A DNA stretch of 64,000 bases from Spirosoma sp. (GTDB lineage: Bacteria > Bacteroidota > Bacteroidia > Cytophagales > Spirosomataceae). The notes under the pieces are model-generated. The model was not told the DNA's origin. It saw nothing but the letters and a program-made list of their open reading frames with translations, and ran no database searches. The DNA lies in contig NZ_JAPLET010000009.1 of assembly GCF_026391055.1 (NCBI RefSeq), forward strand, positions 281,151 through 345,150. The letters are read 5' to 3'. The position numbers were made by a program, and so were the translations under genes. Positions 51,770 to 60,457 of this stretch are shown one piece after another. Numbering within the stretch: position 1 is the stretch's first letter; every line of letters starts with the position of its first letter.

Positions 51770-54700
51770 ATGCAATCTTCATCTGCTTATACCACGCTGC
51801 TTCAGCGAATTGATGAGTATAAGAAACGTTATTTTCAGAATCAGTTAGTTAAGGGTAGCCTATTTTTTATAGCCCTGCTTTGTACCGGCTACCTGTTCAT
51901 CAACACGGCTGAGTTTATTGGTCGCTTTAGCTCAATTGGCCGTGGAGCCTTATTCTTTGGCTTTCTGCTCACCATACTTGTTGGACTTTATCTTCTGGTA
52001 CTTCGCCCACTATTTAATTTATATGGATTAAATAAGCCACTTTCTAACGACGAAGCAGCCCGGCAAATTGGTATGTTTTTTCCCGAAGTAGGGGATAAGC
52101 TTCTGAACACGCTTCAACTTCAGCGGATTTCAACGGATCAGAGCGATTTACTCCAAGCAAGTTTAAACCAGCGCTCTCAGCAATTATTGATAAATCGTTT
52201 CGCTAATGCAATTCAGATTAGCCGTAACCGGCAATTTCTCAAATATGCTATTCCACCACTTGCCGTTATCCTGCTGGTTCTGGTAGTTAATCCAGATTTT
52301 TTTACCAAGTCTTCCACGCGTCTTGTCAATTATAACAAAGAGTTCGTAGAAGAAGCTCCTTTTCAGTTTGTCATTCAAAACAAAGCGTTGAAAGCATTCA
52401 GAAATGAAGATTTTCCGCTTTCAGTCAAACTGGTGGGCGATGTGTTGCCCCAGGCTGTTTACGTTGTGGCTAATGGAACACGTTTCAAACTTGAGCAGTC
52501 GGGAAATAAGTTCACGTATAATTTTGACAATCTCCAACGGGATTTAGATTTTCGTTTAGAAGCTTCGGGTTATAACTCGCCAGAATACAAGGTGTCATTA
52601 ATTGATCGGCCGGCAGTTCTTTCCTTTAATGTTAAACTTGATTATCCCGCTTATCTGAACAAGCCCTCGGAACAACTGTCGAATGTTGGTAATCTACTTG
52701 TACCGCAGGGCACTACTGTTAATTGGGAATTTGCTGCCGATCATACCGATTCGCTGTTGTTCAAGTTTAACACGGAAATAAGGCCCACGGCTGCTCGTCT
52801 CATTGATGATAACACATTCATACTAAACCGTCGATTAATGCAAAATGCGGTTTACACTGTGTCACTAAAAAACGGTCAGGTAGCGTCTCCGTCAACGATT
52901 CAGTACAACGTTCAGGTGATTCCAGATCGTTATCCACAGATTTCCGTCGATCGGATACAGGACACTGTAACTTACAATTATATTGCCTTATCCGGGCTTA
53001 TTTCAGATGATTACGGCTTCTCAAAACTTAAACTTAACTACAAGATTAACCGAAACGGGAAGGCATCACAGACGTACGTGATAGACATTCCTGTTAACAA
53101 ATCAACGACATCTCAAAACTTTGTCTACAACTGGTCACTCGATAGTCTGAAGTTAGGGCAGGAGGACCGACTAGACTATTTTGTACAAGTTTGGGATAAC
53201 GATGGTGTCAATGGGGCGAAGTCCAGCCGTTCCAACCAACTCAATTTTGTCATTCCTTCAAACGCTGAAATTCAGAAACAGGTCGACAAATCTGCTGAAA
53301 AAACTGAGCAGCAAATTGACAATGCGCTTAGCAAGACGCAGGAAATCAAGAAGGAACTTCAAACGATGGAGGATCGGATGAGAACTAAAAAGTCTTCTGA
53401 TTTTCAGGACAAGAAACAACTTCAGGAAATTCTACAGAAGCGGGAAGAGTTGATGAAAGAGGTTCAGAAACTGCAAGAACAAATGCAGAAAACAAACGAC
53501 ACTCAACAACGATTCGCGGAGAAGAATCAAGCTTTACAGGATAAAATGGAGCAGTTGCAGAAACTGTTTAAAGACTTATTAGACCCAGAGTCAAAGCAGT
53601 TGTATGAGCAGCTTAAACAGCTATTAGAGCGCAAACAAGATGAAAAAGCCTCGGATATGCTTGACCGATTAACTCGCAAAGAGAAGAACTTGGAACGTGA
53701 CCTTGATCGTGCCCTTAAGCTGTTTAAGCAAATGCAACTCGAACAAAAGGTCAACAATGTTGCGGAAAATTTAGAGAAGCAGGCTGAGCAGTTGGAGAAA
53801 CAGGCCGACGAAAGTGCCAAGAAGAATGAGACAACGCAGGAGCAGCAAAAGCAACAAGAGAAGTCTCAGGAAGATTTTAAGAACACAAAAGAGCAATTAA
53901 AAGAGCTTCAGGAGCAGGCCGAAAAGGAAGATCTTAACAAACCAGAGGCATCCGAAAAGGAACAGCAGGAGATTGAGAAAGAGCTGGACGATGCGGCTAA
54001 AGACATGAAGAGCAACAAAGGCAAACAAGCTTCTTCAAAGCAAAAAAAGTCAGCAAAGGCCATGAAGCAAATGAGTAAGGCCATGAAAGAGTCTATGCAA
54101 TCATCAGAGATGGAAGAGATGCAGGAAAATATGGATGACCTTAGAAATATCCTTGACAACCTTATCACGCTATCGTTCGGACAGGAACGGGTTATGAAAG
54201 ATTTTCGTGGGATGAACATTCAAGATCCTCGTGCTACCAAGTTAGCTCAGGAGCAGCTAAAGCTACAGGATGATGCCAAGATCATTGAGGATAGCCTGAA
54301 TGCCTTGGCAAGTCGCGTAGTACAAATCCAGTCTTTTGTTACGCGGGAGCTTACAAATATGAAGTTCTACATGGATGAAAGCGTACAGCAACTTAAAGAT
54401 CGCCGTTTAAGTATGGCTTCTTCTAAACAGCAGTTTGCTATGACGTCCATAAATAACCTCGCACTTATGTTGAGCGATGTTCTGAAGAATATGCAACAGC
54501 AAATGAATGCGATGGCCATGCCTGGTAAGGGTAAAGGAGGAAAGAAAGGTGATAACCCAAGCGGAATGGGTGAAATGCAAAAGCAGCTTAATGCGAAGAT
54601 GCAACAGATGCAGAAAGGTGGTAAGACGGGTAGGGGCTTATCAGAAGAGCTTTCGCAAATGGCCGCCGAGCAAGCGATGATCCGCAGCATGCTTAAGAAA

Positions 54701-55072
54701 CTTGAAGAAAGTGCGAAAGGCACCGAAGCTGGTAAACAACAAGAAAAACAAGTTAAAGAGTTGATGGAGAAGATGGATGAAGCGGAAACCGACCTTGTTA
54801 ATAAGCGGGTAAATCCTAATACCATCAATCGCCAGAACGAGATTCTGACGCGCTTGCTTGAATCCGAAAAAGCTTTAAAGCAGCAGGAAGAAGACCCTAA
54901 ACGACAGGCTGAAGCGGCTAAAACCACAAAGAAAAGTACACCAGCTTTTTTCGATTCAACAAACTTTCAGCAAAAATCTAAACAAGTTGAAGTACTCCGG
55001 TCCGTTACACCTAACTATAATCTTTTTTACAAAAAAGAAGCAAATCAATACTTACAGAAGGTAAGCAAGTAA
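51770..55072 (+). CDS. DUF4175 family membrane protein with extended coiled coil
   Basis: A 1100-residue protein with N-terminal membrane helices near residues 27-47, 57-79 and 162-182. A beta-rich periplasmic region of about 400 residues (AYLNKPSEQLSNVGNLLVPQ) follows. From about residue 505 a very long Gln/Glu/Lys-rich coiled coil runs to nearly the end, including met-rich KEMQQQMNAM-like segments. DUF4175 proteins are conserved in Bacteroidota and of unknown function. The protein is probably an envelope scaffold; that is inference. A strong terminator follows. Confidence 0.85.
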   Translation: MQSSSAYTTLLQRIDEYKKRYFQNQLVKGSLFFIALLCTGYLFINTAEFIGRFSSIGRGALFFGFLLTILVGLYLLVLRPLFNLYGLNKPLSNDEAARQIGMFFPEVGDKLLNTLQLQRISTDQSDLLQASLNQRSQQLLINRFANAIQISRNRQFLKYAIPPLAVILLVLVVNPDFFTKSSTRLVNYNKEFVEEAPFQFVIQNKALKAFRNEDFPLSVKLVGDVLPQAVYVVANGTRFKLEQSGNKFTYNFDNLQRDLDFRLEASGYNSPEYKVSLIDRPAVLSFNVKLDYPAYLNKPSEQLSNVGNLLVPQGTTVNWEFAADHTDSLLFKFNTEIRPTAARLIDDNTFILNRRLMQNAVYTVSLKNGQVASPSTIQYNVQVIPDRYPQISVDRIQDTVTYNYIALSGLISDDYGFSKLKLNYKINRNGKASQTYVIDIPVNKSTTSQNFVYNWSLDSLKLGQEDRLDYFVQVWDNDGVNGAKSSRSNQLNFVIPSNAEIQKQVDKSAEKTEQQIDNALSKTQEIKKELQTMEDRMRTKKSSDFQDKKQLQEILQKREELMKEVQKLQEQMQKTNDTQQRFAEKNQALQDKMEQLQKLFKDLLDPESKQLYEQLKQLLERKQDEKASDMLDRLTRKEKNLERDLDRALKLFKQMQLEQKVNNVAENLEKQAEQLEKQADESAKKNETTQEQQKQQEKSQEDFKNTKEQLKELQEQAEKEDLNKPEASEKEQQEIEKELDDAAKDMKSNKGKQASSKQKKSAKAMKQMSKAMKESMQSSEMEEMQENMDDLRNILDNLITLSFGQERVMKDFRGMNIQDPRATKLAQEQLKLQDDAKIIEDSLNALASRVVQIQSFVTRELTNMKFYMDESVQQLKDRRLSMASSKQQFAMTSINNLALMLSDVLKNMQQQMNAMAMPGKGKGGKKGDNPSGMGEMQKQLNAKMQQMQKGGKTGRGLSEELSQMAAEQAMIRSMLKKLEESAKGTEAGKQQEKQVKELMEKMDEAETDLVNKRVNPNTINRQNEILTRLLESEKALKQQEEDPKRQAEAAKTTKKSTPAFFDSTNFQQKSKQVEVLRSVTPNYNLFYKKEANQYLQKVSK

Positions 55073-55086
55073 ACTCAATACTTTTT

Positions 55087-55122
55087 AAACCGCCGACTTT
55101 GCACTAAGGTCGGCGGTTTTTT
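55087..55122 (+). terminator. Intrinsic terminator after the DUF4175 gene
   Basis: AAACCGCCGAC (55087-55097) pairs with GTCGGCGGTTT (55109-55119), with an 11-base loop and six T residues. A classical plus-strand terminator. Confidence 0.9.
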
Positions 55123-55188
55123 GTTGTTTTCGTATCAATTCATCATCACGTTTTACCTTTTCAACAACTTTCATCAATTTTGTGAAAA

Positions 55189-55204
55189 GTTTCCACGTGA
55201 AACA
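55189..55204. promoter_or_regulatory. Second parS-like site, just upstream of mnmG
   Basis: GTTTCCACGTGAAACA matches the parS consensus TGTTnCACGTGAAACA at 14 of 16 positions (the degenerate position counted). It is 21 bases before the mnmG ATG and 3 kb from the candidate origin, exactly where parS clusters are expected. Confidence 0.6.
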
Positions 55205-55224
55205 TTTTTCAAAAAGTATCAAAA

Positions 55225-57087
55225 ATGTATTCTTCATACGATGTCATTGTAGTAGGAGCGGGCCATGCCGGATGTGAAGCAGCCAGTGCAGCAGCCACCA
55301 TGGGCTCAAAAGTTTTGCTGATTACAATGAATATGCAAACCATTGCACAAATGTCTTGCAACCCTGCTATGGGAGGTGTTGCCAAAGGGCAGATTGTTCG
55401 GGAAGTTGATGCATTAGGCGGGCTGTCAGGGATAATAAGCGATAAAAGCATGATCCAATTTCGAATGCTGAATCGTTCTAAAGGCCCTGCTATGTGGAGC
55501 CCTCGTTGCCAAAGTGACCGAAATGTGTTCGCATGGGAATGGCGGAAGGCATTGGAAGAGAACCTTAATATAGATTTCTGGCAGGATACAGTTAATGAAG
55601 TAATCGTAAAAGATGGGCGGGTTAAAGGTGTCAAAACAAGTTTAGGTGTTGAGTTTTCTGCTAAAGCAGTTGTTCTTACGAACGGCACATTCCTGAACGG
55701 CCAAATGTTTATTGGTGAAAAGGTATTTGGTGGCGGACGTACGGCAGAACGTTCGGCGACTGGCTTGACTGAACAACTGGTTCAGTTAGGTTTCGAAGCA
55801 GGTCGAATGAAGACTGGCACGCCACCCCGTGTAGATGGTCGAAGTCTCAACTATGAATTGATGGAAGAGCAGCTTGGAGATGAGAACCCTGGTAAGTTTT
55901 CATACACAAATACGTCACCTTTGACGAAACAGCGGAGTTGCTGGATCACATACACAAATCAGGCTGTACACGACGAACTTAAAACAGGCTTCGATAAGTC
56001 GCCAATGTTTACTGGTCGAATAAAAGGATTAGGACCTCGGTATTGCCCATCCGTAGAGGATAAAATCAACCGTTTTGCCGACAAGGACAGACACCAGATT
56101 TTCGTGGAACCTGAAGGCTGGGATACTGTGGAGGTATATGTGAACGGATTTTCTACATCCTTACCAGAAACCGTTCAATATAATGCGCTTCGTAAAATTC
56201 AAGGGTTTGAGAACGTACGAATGTTCCGACCCGGCTATGCAGTGGAGTATGATTTCTTTCCACCCACCCAGTTAAAGCCAACGCTTGAAACCCAGCTTGT
56301 TCAAAATCTTTTCTTTGCGGGACAAATAAATGGGACGACTGGTTATGAAGAAGCTGCTTGCCAGGGATTAATGGCAGGTATAAATGCACATCGCAATAGT
56401 CATCAAGAAGCCGAATTTACAATCAAACGTTCTGAAGGATACATAGGTGTTTTGATCGATGATCTGATCACGAAAGGGACCGAAGAACCTTACCGAATGT
56501 TCACATCACGGGCTGAGTATCGAACGCTTTTGAGGCAGGATAATGCGGATTTACGGCTTACTGAAAAAGGATACGCCATTGGTTTAGCCTTGCAGGAACG
56601 TTACGAAACTATGGTTGCAAAACGGGAAGGTATCGCTAAACTGACCGAAACAATCCGCACCACTAAAGTAAAACCAGAAGAGATTAATGCCTTTCTGGAA
56701 TCGAAAGGTAGCGCACCACTTCGGGAAAAAGGAAGTCTGTACACACTGCTCAAACGTCCTGAAATAGATCAAACGGATGTAAAAAACCTGCTTTCGAACC
56801 TTCCTGACATGCCGAGTGGGGTAGGGGAGGAGACAATTGAACAAACCGTTATTGAAATAAAATACGAAGACTACCTGAGTCGAGAAAAGCAAAACGCTGA
56901 TAAACTCGATAAATGGGAGAGTCTTTCTATAAATCCGGCGTTCGATTATGACCGATTGAAAGCCCTTTCTTTTGAAGGTAAAGAAAAGCTTAAACGTCTA
57001 CGGCCGTCAACAATTGGTCAGGCTTCACGAATTAGTGGAGTCAGTCCGTCAGACGTTTCTATTCTGTTGGTCTACATGGGCCGCTAA
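55225..57087 (+). CDS. mnmG: tRNA uridine-5-carboxymethylaminomethyl modification enzyme MnmG (GidA)
   Basis: A 620-residue FAD enzyme that with MnmE forms cmnm5U at the tRNA wobble position. The FAD-binding motif VGAGHAGCEAASAAATMG is at residues 9-26; CNPAMGGVAKGQIVREVDAL, GTFLNGQMFIGEK, PEDGYIGV-like RSEGYIGVLIDDL and a C-terminal LLVYMGR complete the family pattern. In many bacteria mnmG (gidA) lies next to the replication origin. Here the DnaA-box cluster is 1 kb downstream, after the methyltransferase gene. Confidence 0.97.
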   Translation: MYSSYDVIVVGAGHAGCEAASAAATMGSKVLLITMNMQTIAQMSCNPAMGGVAKGQIVREVDALGGLSGIISDKSMIQFRMLNRSKGPAMWSPRCQSDRNVFAWEWRKALEENLNIDFWQDTVNEVIVKDGRVKGVKTSLGVEFSAKAVVLTNGTFLNGQMFIGEKVFGGGRTAERSATGLTEQLVQLGFEAGRMKTGTPPRVDGRSLNYELMEEQLGDENPGKFSYTNTSPLTKQRSCWITYTNQAVHDELKTGFDKSPMFTGRIKGLGPRYCPSVEDKINRFADKDRHQIFVEPEGWDTVEVYVNGFSTSLPETVQYNALRKIQGFENVRMFRPGYAVEYDFFPPTQLKPTLETQLVQNLFFAGQINGTTGYEEAACQGLMAGINAHRNSHQEAEFTIKRSEGYIGVLIDDLITKGTEEPYRMFTSRAEYRTLLRQDNADLRLTEKGYAIGLALQERYETMVAKREGIAKLTETIRTTKVKPEEINAFLESKGSAPLREKGSLYTLLKRPEIDQTDVKNLLSNLPDMPSGVGEETIEQTVIEIKYEDYLSREKQNADKLDKWESLSINPAFDYDRLKALSFEGKEKLKRLRPSTIGQASRISGVSPSDVSILLVYMGR

Positions 57088-57096
57088 ACATTTGTG

Positions 57097-57131
57097 GGGT
57101 GTCAGCTATTAAAAAAGTTGACACCCTTTTT
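57097..57131 (+). terminator. Intrinsic terminator after mnmG
   Basis: GGGTGTCA (57097-57104) pairs with TGACACCC (57119-57126), with a 14-base loop and a T-run to 57131. A GTG at 57094 opens the next frame but lies in the hairpin, so I do not use it as a start. Confidence 0.8.
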
Positions 57132-57156
57132 GTATTCACTCAATTCTGACACTGCT

Positions 57157-58038
57157 TTGGAAACCGTAACTCAATGCCCAGTCTGTGGCAATACCACCTT
57201 CAGTACTTATTTAAGTTGTGAAGACTATCTGGTCAGCAATCAGAAATTTGAAATTCAACAGTGTCAGCGTTGTAGTTTTCGATTAACTAATCCACGTCCG
57301 GATAGCAACTCCATAGGGGCATATTACAAATCGGACCAGTATATCTCCCATAATGATAATGGAGGTGGATTGATCAATACGGCGTATCGACTAGTCAGAA
57401 ATTATACATTACGATCGAAATTAAATCTTATTAACAAGCTCTCAGGCAAAGCAGGTAAGATTTTAGATGTGGGTTGTGGAACAGGCGCATTTCTGCAAAG
57501 TTGCCAAGAAGGTGGCTGGTCGGTAACCGGAATGGAACCAGATCCAGATGCTCGCACCATTGCCAAGGAAAAGTTGCAAGCAGACATTAAGCCTAGTCTG
57601 GAAGCGCTTGCAGGAGCAGAGACCTTCGATATCATTTCGCTGTGGCACGTGCTCGAGCACATTCCAAATCTAAATGAATCAATAATTCAACTTCGTGAAT
57701 TATTAAAGGAGCAGGGTACCCTGTTGATAGCCGTACCAAATTCTGACTCTTATGATGCCCAATTATTTAAACAGTACTGGGCTGCTTATGATGTGCCGCG
57801 CCACTTACATCACTTCACACCCTCAACAATAGAGCCTCTCTTCAACAAACACGGCTTTAGATTAGTTAAGCAACTACCCATGATATTCGATGCTTTTTAC
57901 ATCGCCATGTTAAGTACCCGGTACCAGACTGGAAAAACCGATTATCTGAAAAGTATACAGGTAGGATTGTCATCAAATGCGAAAGCCAAAAAGCTAGGTA
58001 ACTCATCTAGCCTGATATACCTCTTAAAGAAGGCATAG
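57157..58038 (+). CDS. Class I SAM-dependent methyltransferase with zinc-ribbon N-terminus
   Basis: A 293-residue protein from a TTG at 57157; the start is uncertain because the earlier GTG is inside the mnmG terminator. The N-terminus has CPVCG and CQRC pairs, a probable zinc ribbon. The SAM-binding motif is ILDVGCGTGAFLQSC, followed by the acidic GMEPDPDAR loop, then DIISLWHVLEHI and the post-motif AVPNSDSYD. Such methyltransferases act on small molecules or surface glycans. The substrate is unknown. It lies immediately before the origin region. Confidence 0.85.
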   Translation: METVTQCPVCGNTTFSTYLSCEDYLVSNQKFEIQQCQRCSFRLTNPRPDSNSIGAYYKSDQYISHNDNGGGLINTAYRLVRNYTLRSKLNLINKLSGKAGKILDVGCGTGAFLQSCQEGGWSVTGMEPDPDARTIAKEKLQADIKPSLEALAGAETFDIISLWHVLEHIPNLNESIIQLRELLKEQGTLLIAVPNSDSYDAQLFKQYWAAYDVPRHLHHFTPSTIEPLFNKHGFRLVKQLPMIFDAFYIAMLSTRYQTGKTDYLKSIQVGLSSNAKAKKLGNSSSLIYLLKKA

Positions 58039-58121
58039 TTATTGCCTTATCAACACCGTAACATGTGATTTTAACCTAGTCGGGTAAAGGTCTATTCTAA
58101 ATTAAAAAAGTTAAACTTTCG

Positions 58122-58469
58122 TGTGAATAAGTGTGTGAATAACTCACACAACTGGGTGGATAATTTGTTTACAAACCACAAAGGGAGTGTGGACGAATAG
58201 GGAAGTAATCCACATCAGCAAAAAAGAGCACGAGCATTGTGGAGAAACCACAACATATACCAAGCAACTCCACAAATTTTCCCCAAGTAAAGTTGTGCAT
58301 TAAGTTTATAAACAAATCCACAAGATATTAACACACAAAATGTGGATAAAATGTTATTTACTTAAGTATAAGTGAATTAAGCGTGGATAATAAAACAAGA
58401 ACTAGTGGATATCTTGTGGTTCTTATCCACATTAAGTATCTTGATGAGTGGACAACTTATTTATACACA
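58122..58469. other. oriC: Candidate chromosomal replication origin: cluster of DnaA boxes
   Basis: The 487-base, AT-rich spacer 58039-58525 contains many DnaA-box-like 9-mers (consensus TTATCCACA or its complement). Perfect boxes are 58341-58349 and 58423-58431. TGTGAATAA occurs at 58122-58130 and 58134-58142. One-mismatch copies include 58155-58163, 58206-58214, 58238-58246 and 58382-58390. TTATACACA, a relaxed-consensus match, is at 58461-58469. Weaker sites are at 58188, 58314 and 58404. The position after mnmG, two parS-like sites nearby and rRNA downstream support an origin. Against it, the genes 42-58 kb run toward it. dnaA is not in the window. Confidence 0.75.
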
Positions 58470-58525
58470 TTTCCACAAGGCTAATAGTTGAAACAACGTT
58501 CTTTTTAAAAAAGCTTTTATATAAA

Positions 58526-60349
58526 ATGTTAATAAGGTCAACAGTCATTATTGGGCTATTATGGGTTTTGTCTGCCGGACTTACCTGGGCGCAAGTCAGC
58601 CCTACATCGGGCGGAGCGACGCTGGCCGAGGAGTATTATAAAGCTGGCGACTTTGCAAAGGCTGCGAATGAATATGCGAAGTTGTTGAAGACCGATGTGA
58701 ACTGGACAAAGCTCTCCAGGTATGTGTATAGCCTCCAAAAAAGTAATAAGACCGAGGACGCATTAAAATTTTTACGCAAGCAACAGCGAAGCGATGAAGC
58801 AAACCGATCATATTACGAGTTGTTAAGTGGACAGTTGGCCACGCAACAGGGAGATACAACACAGGCAAAAGTTCAATTTACGGCTGCCTTACAGTCGAGC
58901 CGATCGTCAATAAGTAAGCTCGAAAAACTTGCAGCTGCCTTCAGCGAGGTAGGAGAGAGCCGCTGGGCCATCCGAACACTCGAAACGGCTCGGGAGGTCA
59001 GTAGAGAGCAAACAGCTTACAGTGAGGAGTTAATGACGTTGTATAGGTCGACAGGGCAAACCGAAAAAGCCATTGACGAAATTATTCTGACGGGAAAGCA
59101 ACCTGAAAAGAAGGAAACCGTTTTAGCCGCATTGCAAGGATTTATCAACACAAAAGATGAACCACTTGTGGAAAAGGCCCTTTATTCCAAGATTCAACTG
59201 GAGCCAAACGAGCTATCATACAATGAACTCCTTATCTGGTATTTTGTCCAGAAGCAAAAATTCAGCCGTGCCCTGCTACAGGAAAAAGCAACTGACAAAC
59301 GGCTGAAATTAAACGGAAGCCGGGTGTATGATTTAGGGATGCTAGCCATGAATAATAAAGAATATAAAACAGCGGCTGAGTCATTCGAGTATGTATCCAC
59401 AACGTATCCACAAGGACAACTTTATCCATTTGCTCGCCGACTAGTCATTAATGCGCGGGAAGAGCAGGTAAAAAACACTTATCCGGTTGATAAGCTAGAG
59501 ATTAGAAAGCTCATTAGTGATTATCAAAAAATGCTTCAGGAGATTGGTACGAATAGCAAAACACTCGAAGCATTGCGTAGTACTGCCAACTTGTATGGCA
59601 ATTATCTGGATAGTAAGGATACTGCCTTGACGGTACTCGACCTGGCTATCGATCTAGGTAAAACCGATAAAAATTTTGTCGATCGTTGTAAACTGGACAA
59701 GGGTGATATCTACCTCCTGAAAGGAGAGCCTTGGGAATCAACATTGCTGTACTCTCAGGTTGAAAAGTCACAAAAGGAGGAGTTACTCGGCTACGAGGCA
59801 AAACTTAAAAATGCCAAGCTTCAATATTACCGGGGTAACATGGCTGTGGCAAAAGATCTGCTGGATGTGCTTAAACTGGCCACTTCCCGCGAAATTGCAA
59901 ACGATGCTGAGCAGTTAAGTCTATTAATTGTGGATAACACGGGTATGGACAGTACAGAAGCGGCAATGCGTGAATATGCCGACATTGATCTGATGCTGTT
60001 TCAGAATAAAACAGACGAAGCAGTAGAGGCCCTCAACAAAATGTTGAAAACTTATGCAGACCATAGCCTGGCCGATGAAATACTCTGGCTACGAGCTAAT
60101 ACCTATCTGAAGCAGGGGAAGGCGACAGAGGCTTTAGAGGACCTCAAAAAAATTGTTGCTTCTTATCCGAACGATATACTTGGCGATGATGCCCAATTTA
60201 TGCAGGGCAAAATCTATGAAGACCGATTGAAAGATAAACAGGCAGCAATGGAAGCTTACCAAAAAGTCTTAACACAATATCCGGGTAGTATTCATGGAGC
60301 CGAGGCACGTAAACGTTTCCGTGCGTTAAGAGGAGATACTCTAAATTAG
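58526..60349 (+). CDS. Exported tetratricopeptide-repeat protein
   Basis: A 607-residue protein from the ATG at 58526. The frame is open from 58448, but that stretch would include origin boxes and hides the signal peptide (VIIGLLWVLSAGLTWAQ). TPR-like helical repeats fill the chain (AEEYYKAGDFAKAANEYAKL, LADEILWLRANTYLKQGKAT, AMEAYQKVLTQYPGSIHGAE). Such proteins are envelope scaffolds in Bacteroidota and no specific partner is evident. The gene ends at a 48-bp-arm hairpin facing the convergent thrC gene. Confidence 0.82.
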   Translation: MLIRSTVIIGLLWVLSAGLTWAQVSPTSGGATLAEEYYKAGDFAKAANEYAKLLKTDVNWTKLSRYVYSLQKSNKTEDALKFLRKQQRSDEANRSYYELLSGQLATQQGDTTQAKVQFTAALQSSRSSISKLEKLAAAFSEVGESRWAIRTLETAREVSREQTAYSEELMTLYRSTGQTEKAIDEIILTGKQPEKKETVLAALQGFINTKDEPLVEKALYSKIQLEPNELSYNELLIWYFVQKQKFSRALLQEKATDKRLKLNGSRVYDLGMLAMNNKEYKTAAESFEYVSTTYPQGQLYPFARRLVINAREEQVKNTYPVDKLEIRKLISDYQKMLQEIGTNSKTLEALRSTANLYGNYLDSKDTALTVLDLAIDLGKTDKNFVDRCKLDKGDIYLLKGEPWESTLLYSQVEKSQKEELLGYEAKLKNAKLQYYRGNMAVAKDLLDVLKLATSREIANDAEQLSLLIVDNTGMDSTEAAMREYADIDLMLFQNKTDEAVEALNKMLKTYADHSLADEILWLRANTYLKQGKATEALEDLKKIVASYPNDILGDDAQFMQGKIYEDRLKDKQAAMEAYQKVLTQYPGSIHGAEARKRFRALRGDTLN

Positions 60350-60357
60350 TTGTTTAA

Positions 60358-60457
60358 ATTCCTACTGACAGTTTAACAAAGTTATCCACAAAAAAAGGCC
60401 TATTCACAGGAATAGGCCTTTTTTTGTGGATAACTTTGTTAAACTGTCAGTAGGAAT
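60358..60457. terminator. 48-bp-arm hairpin with DnaA boxes, between convergent genes
   Basis: Bases 60358-60405 and 60410-60457 are perfect reverse complements of 48 bases with a 4-base loop ACAG. The right arm covers the last codons and stop of thrC; the left arm is the inverted copy. Both arms contain perfect DnaA boxes (60382-60390 and 60425-60433). The central AAAAAAAGGCCTATTC stem with T-runs on both sides can terminate transcription from either side. Confidence 0.93.

Noticed and set aside
52930..52938. TTATCCACA in the DUF4175 gene as an origin box
   Set aside because: An isolated match inside a coding region that does not cluster with others.
57094..57156. GTG at 57094 as start of the methyltransferase gene
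   Set aside because: It lies at the mnmG terminator hairpin, so the extra residues would be translated from the terminator sequence.
57640..57660. CACGTG hexamer in the methyltransferase gene as a third parS site
   Set aside because: The flanking bases do not match the parS consensus, and it lies in conserved coding sequence.
58122..58469. Regular short motifs as a CRISPR or plasmid iteron array
   Set aside because: Motifs are DnaA-box-like 9-mers on both strands with irregular spacing, and no rep gene or cas gene is near.
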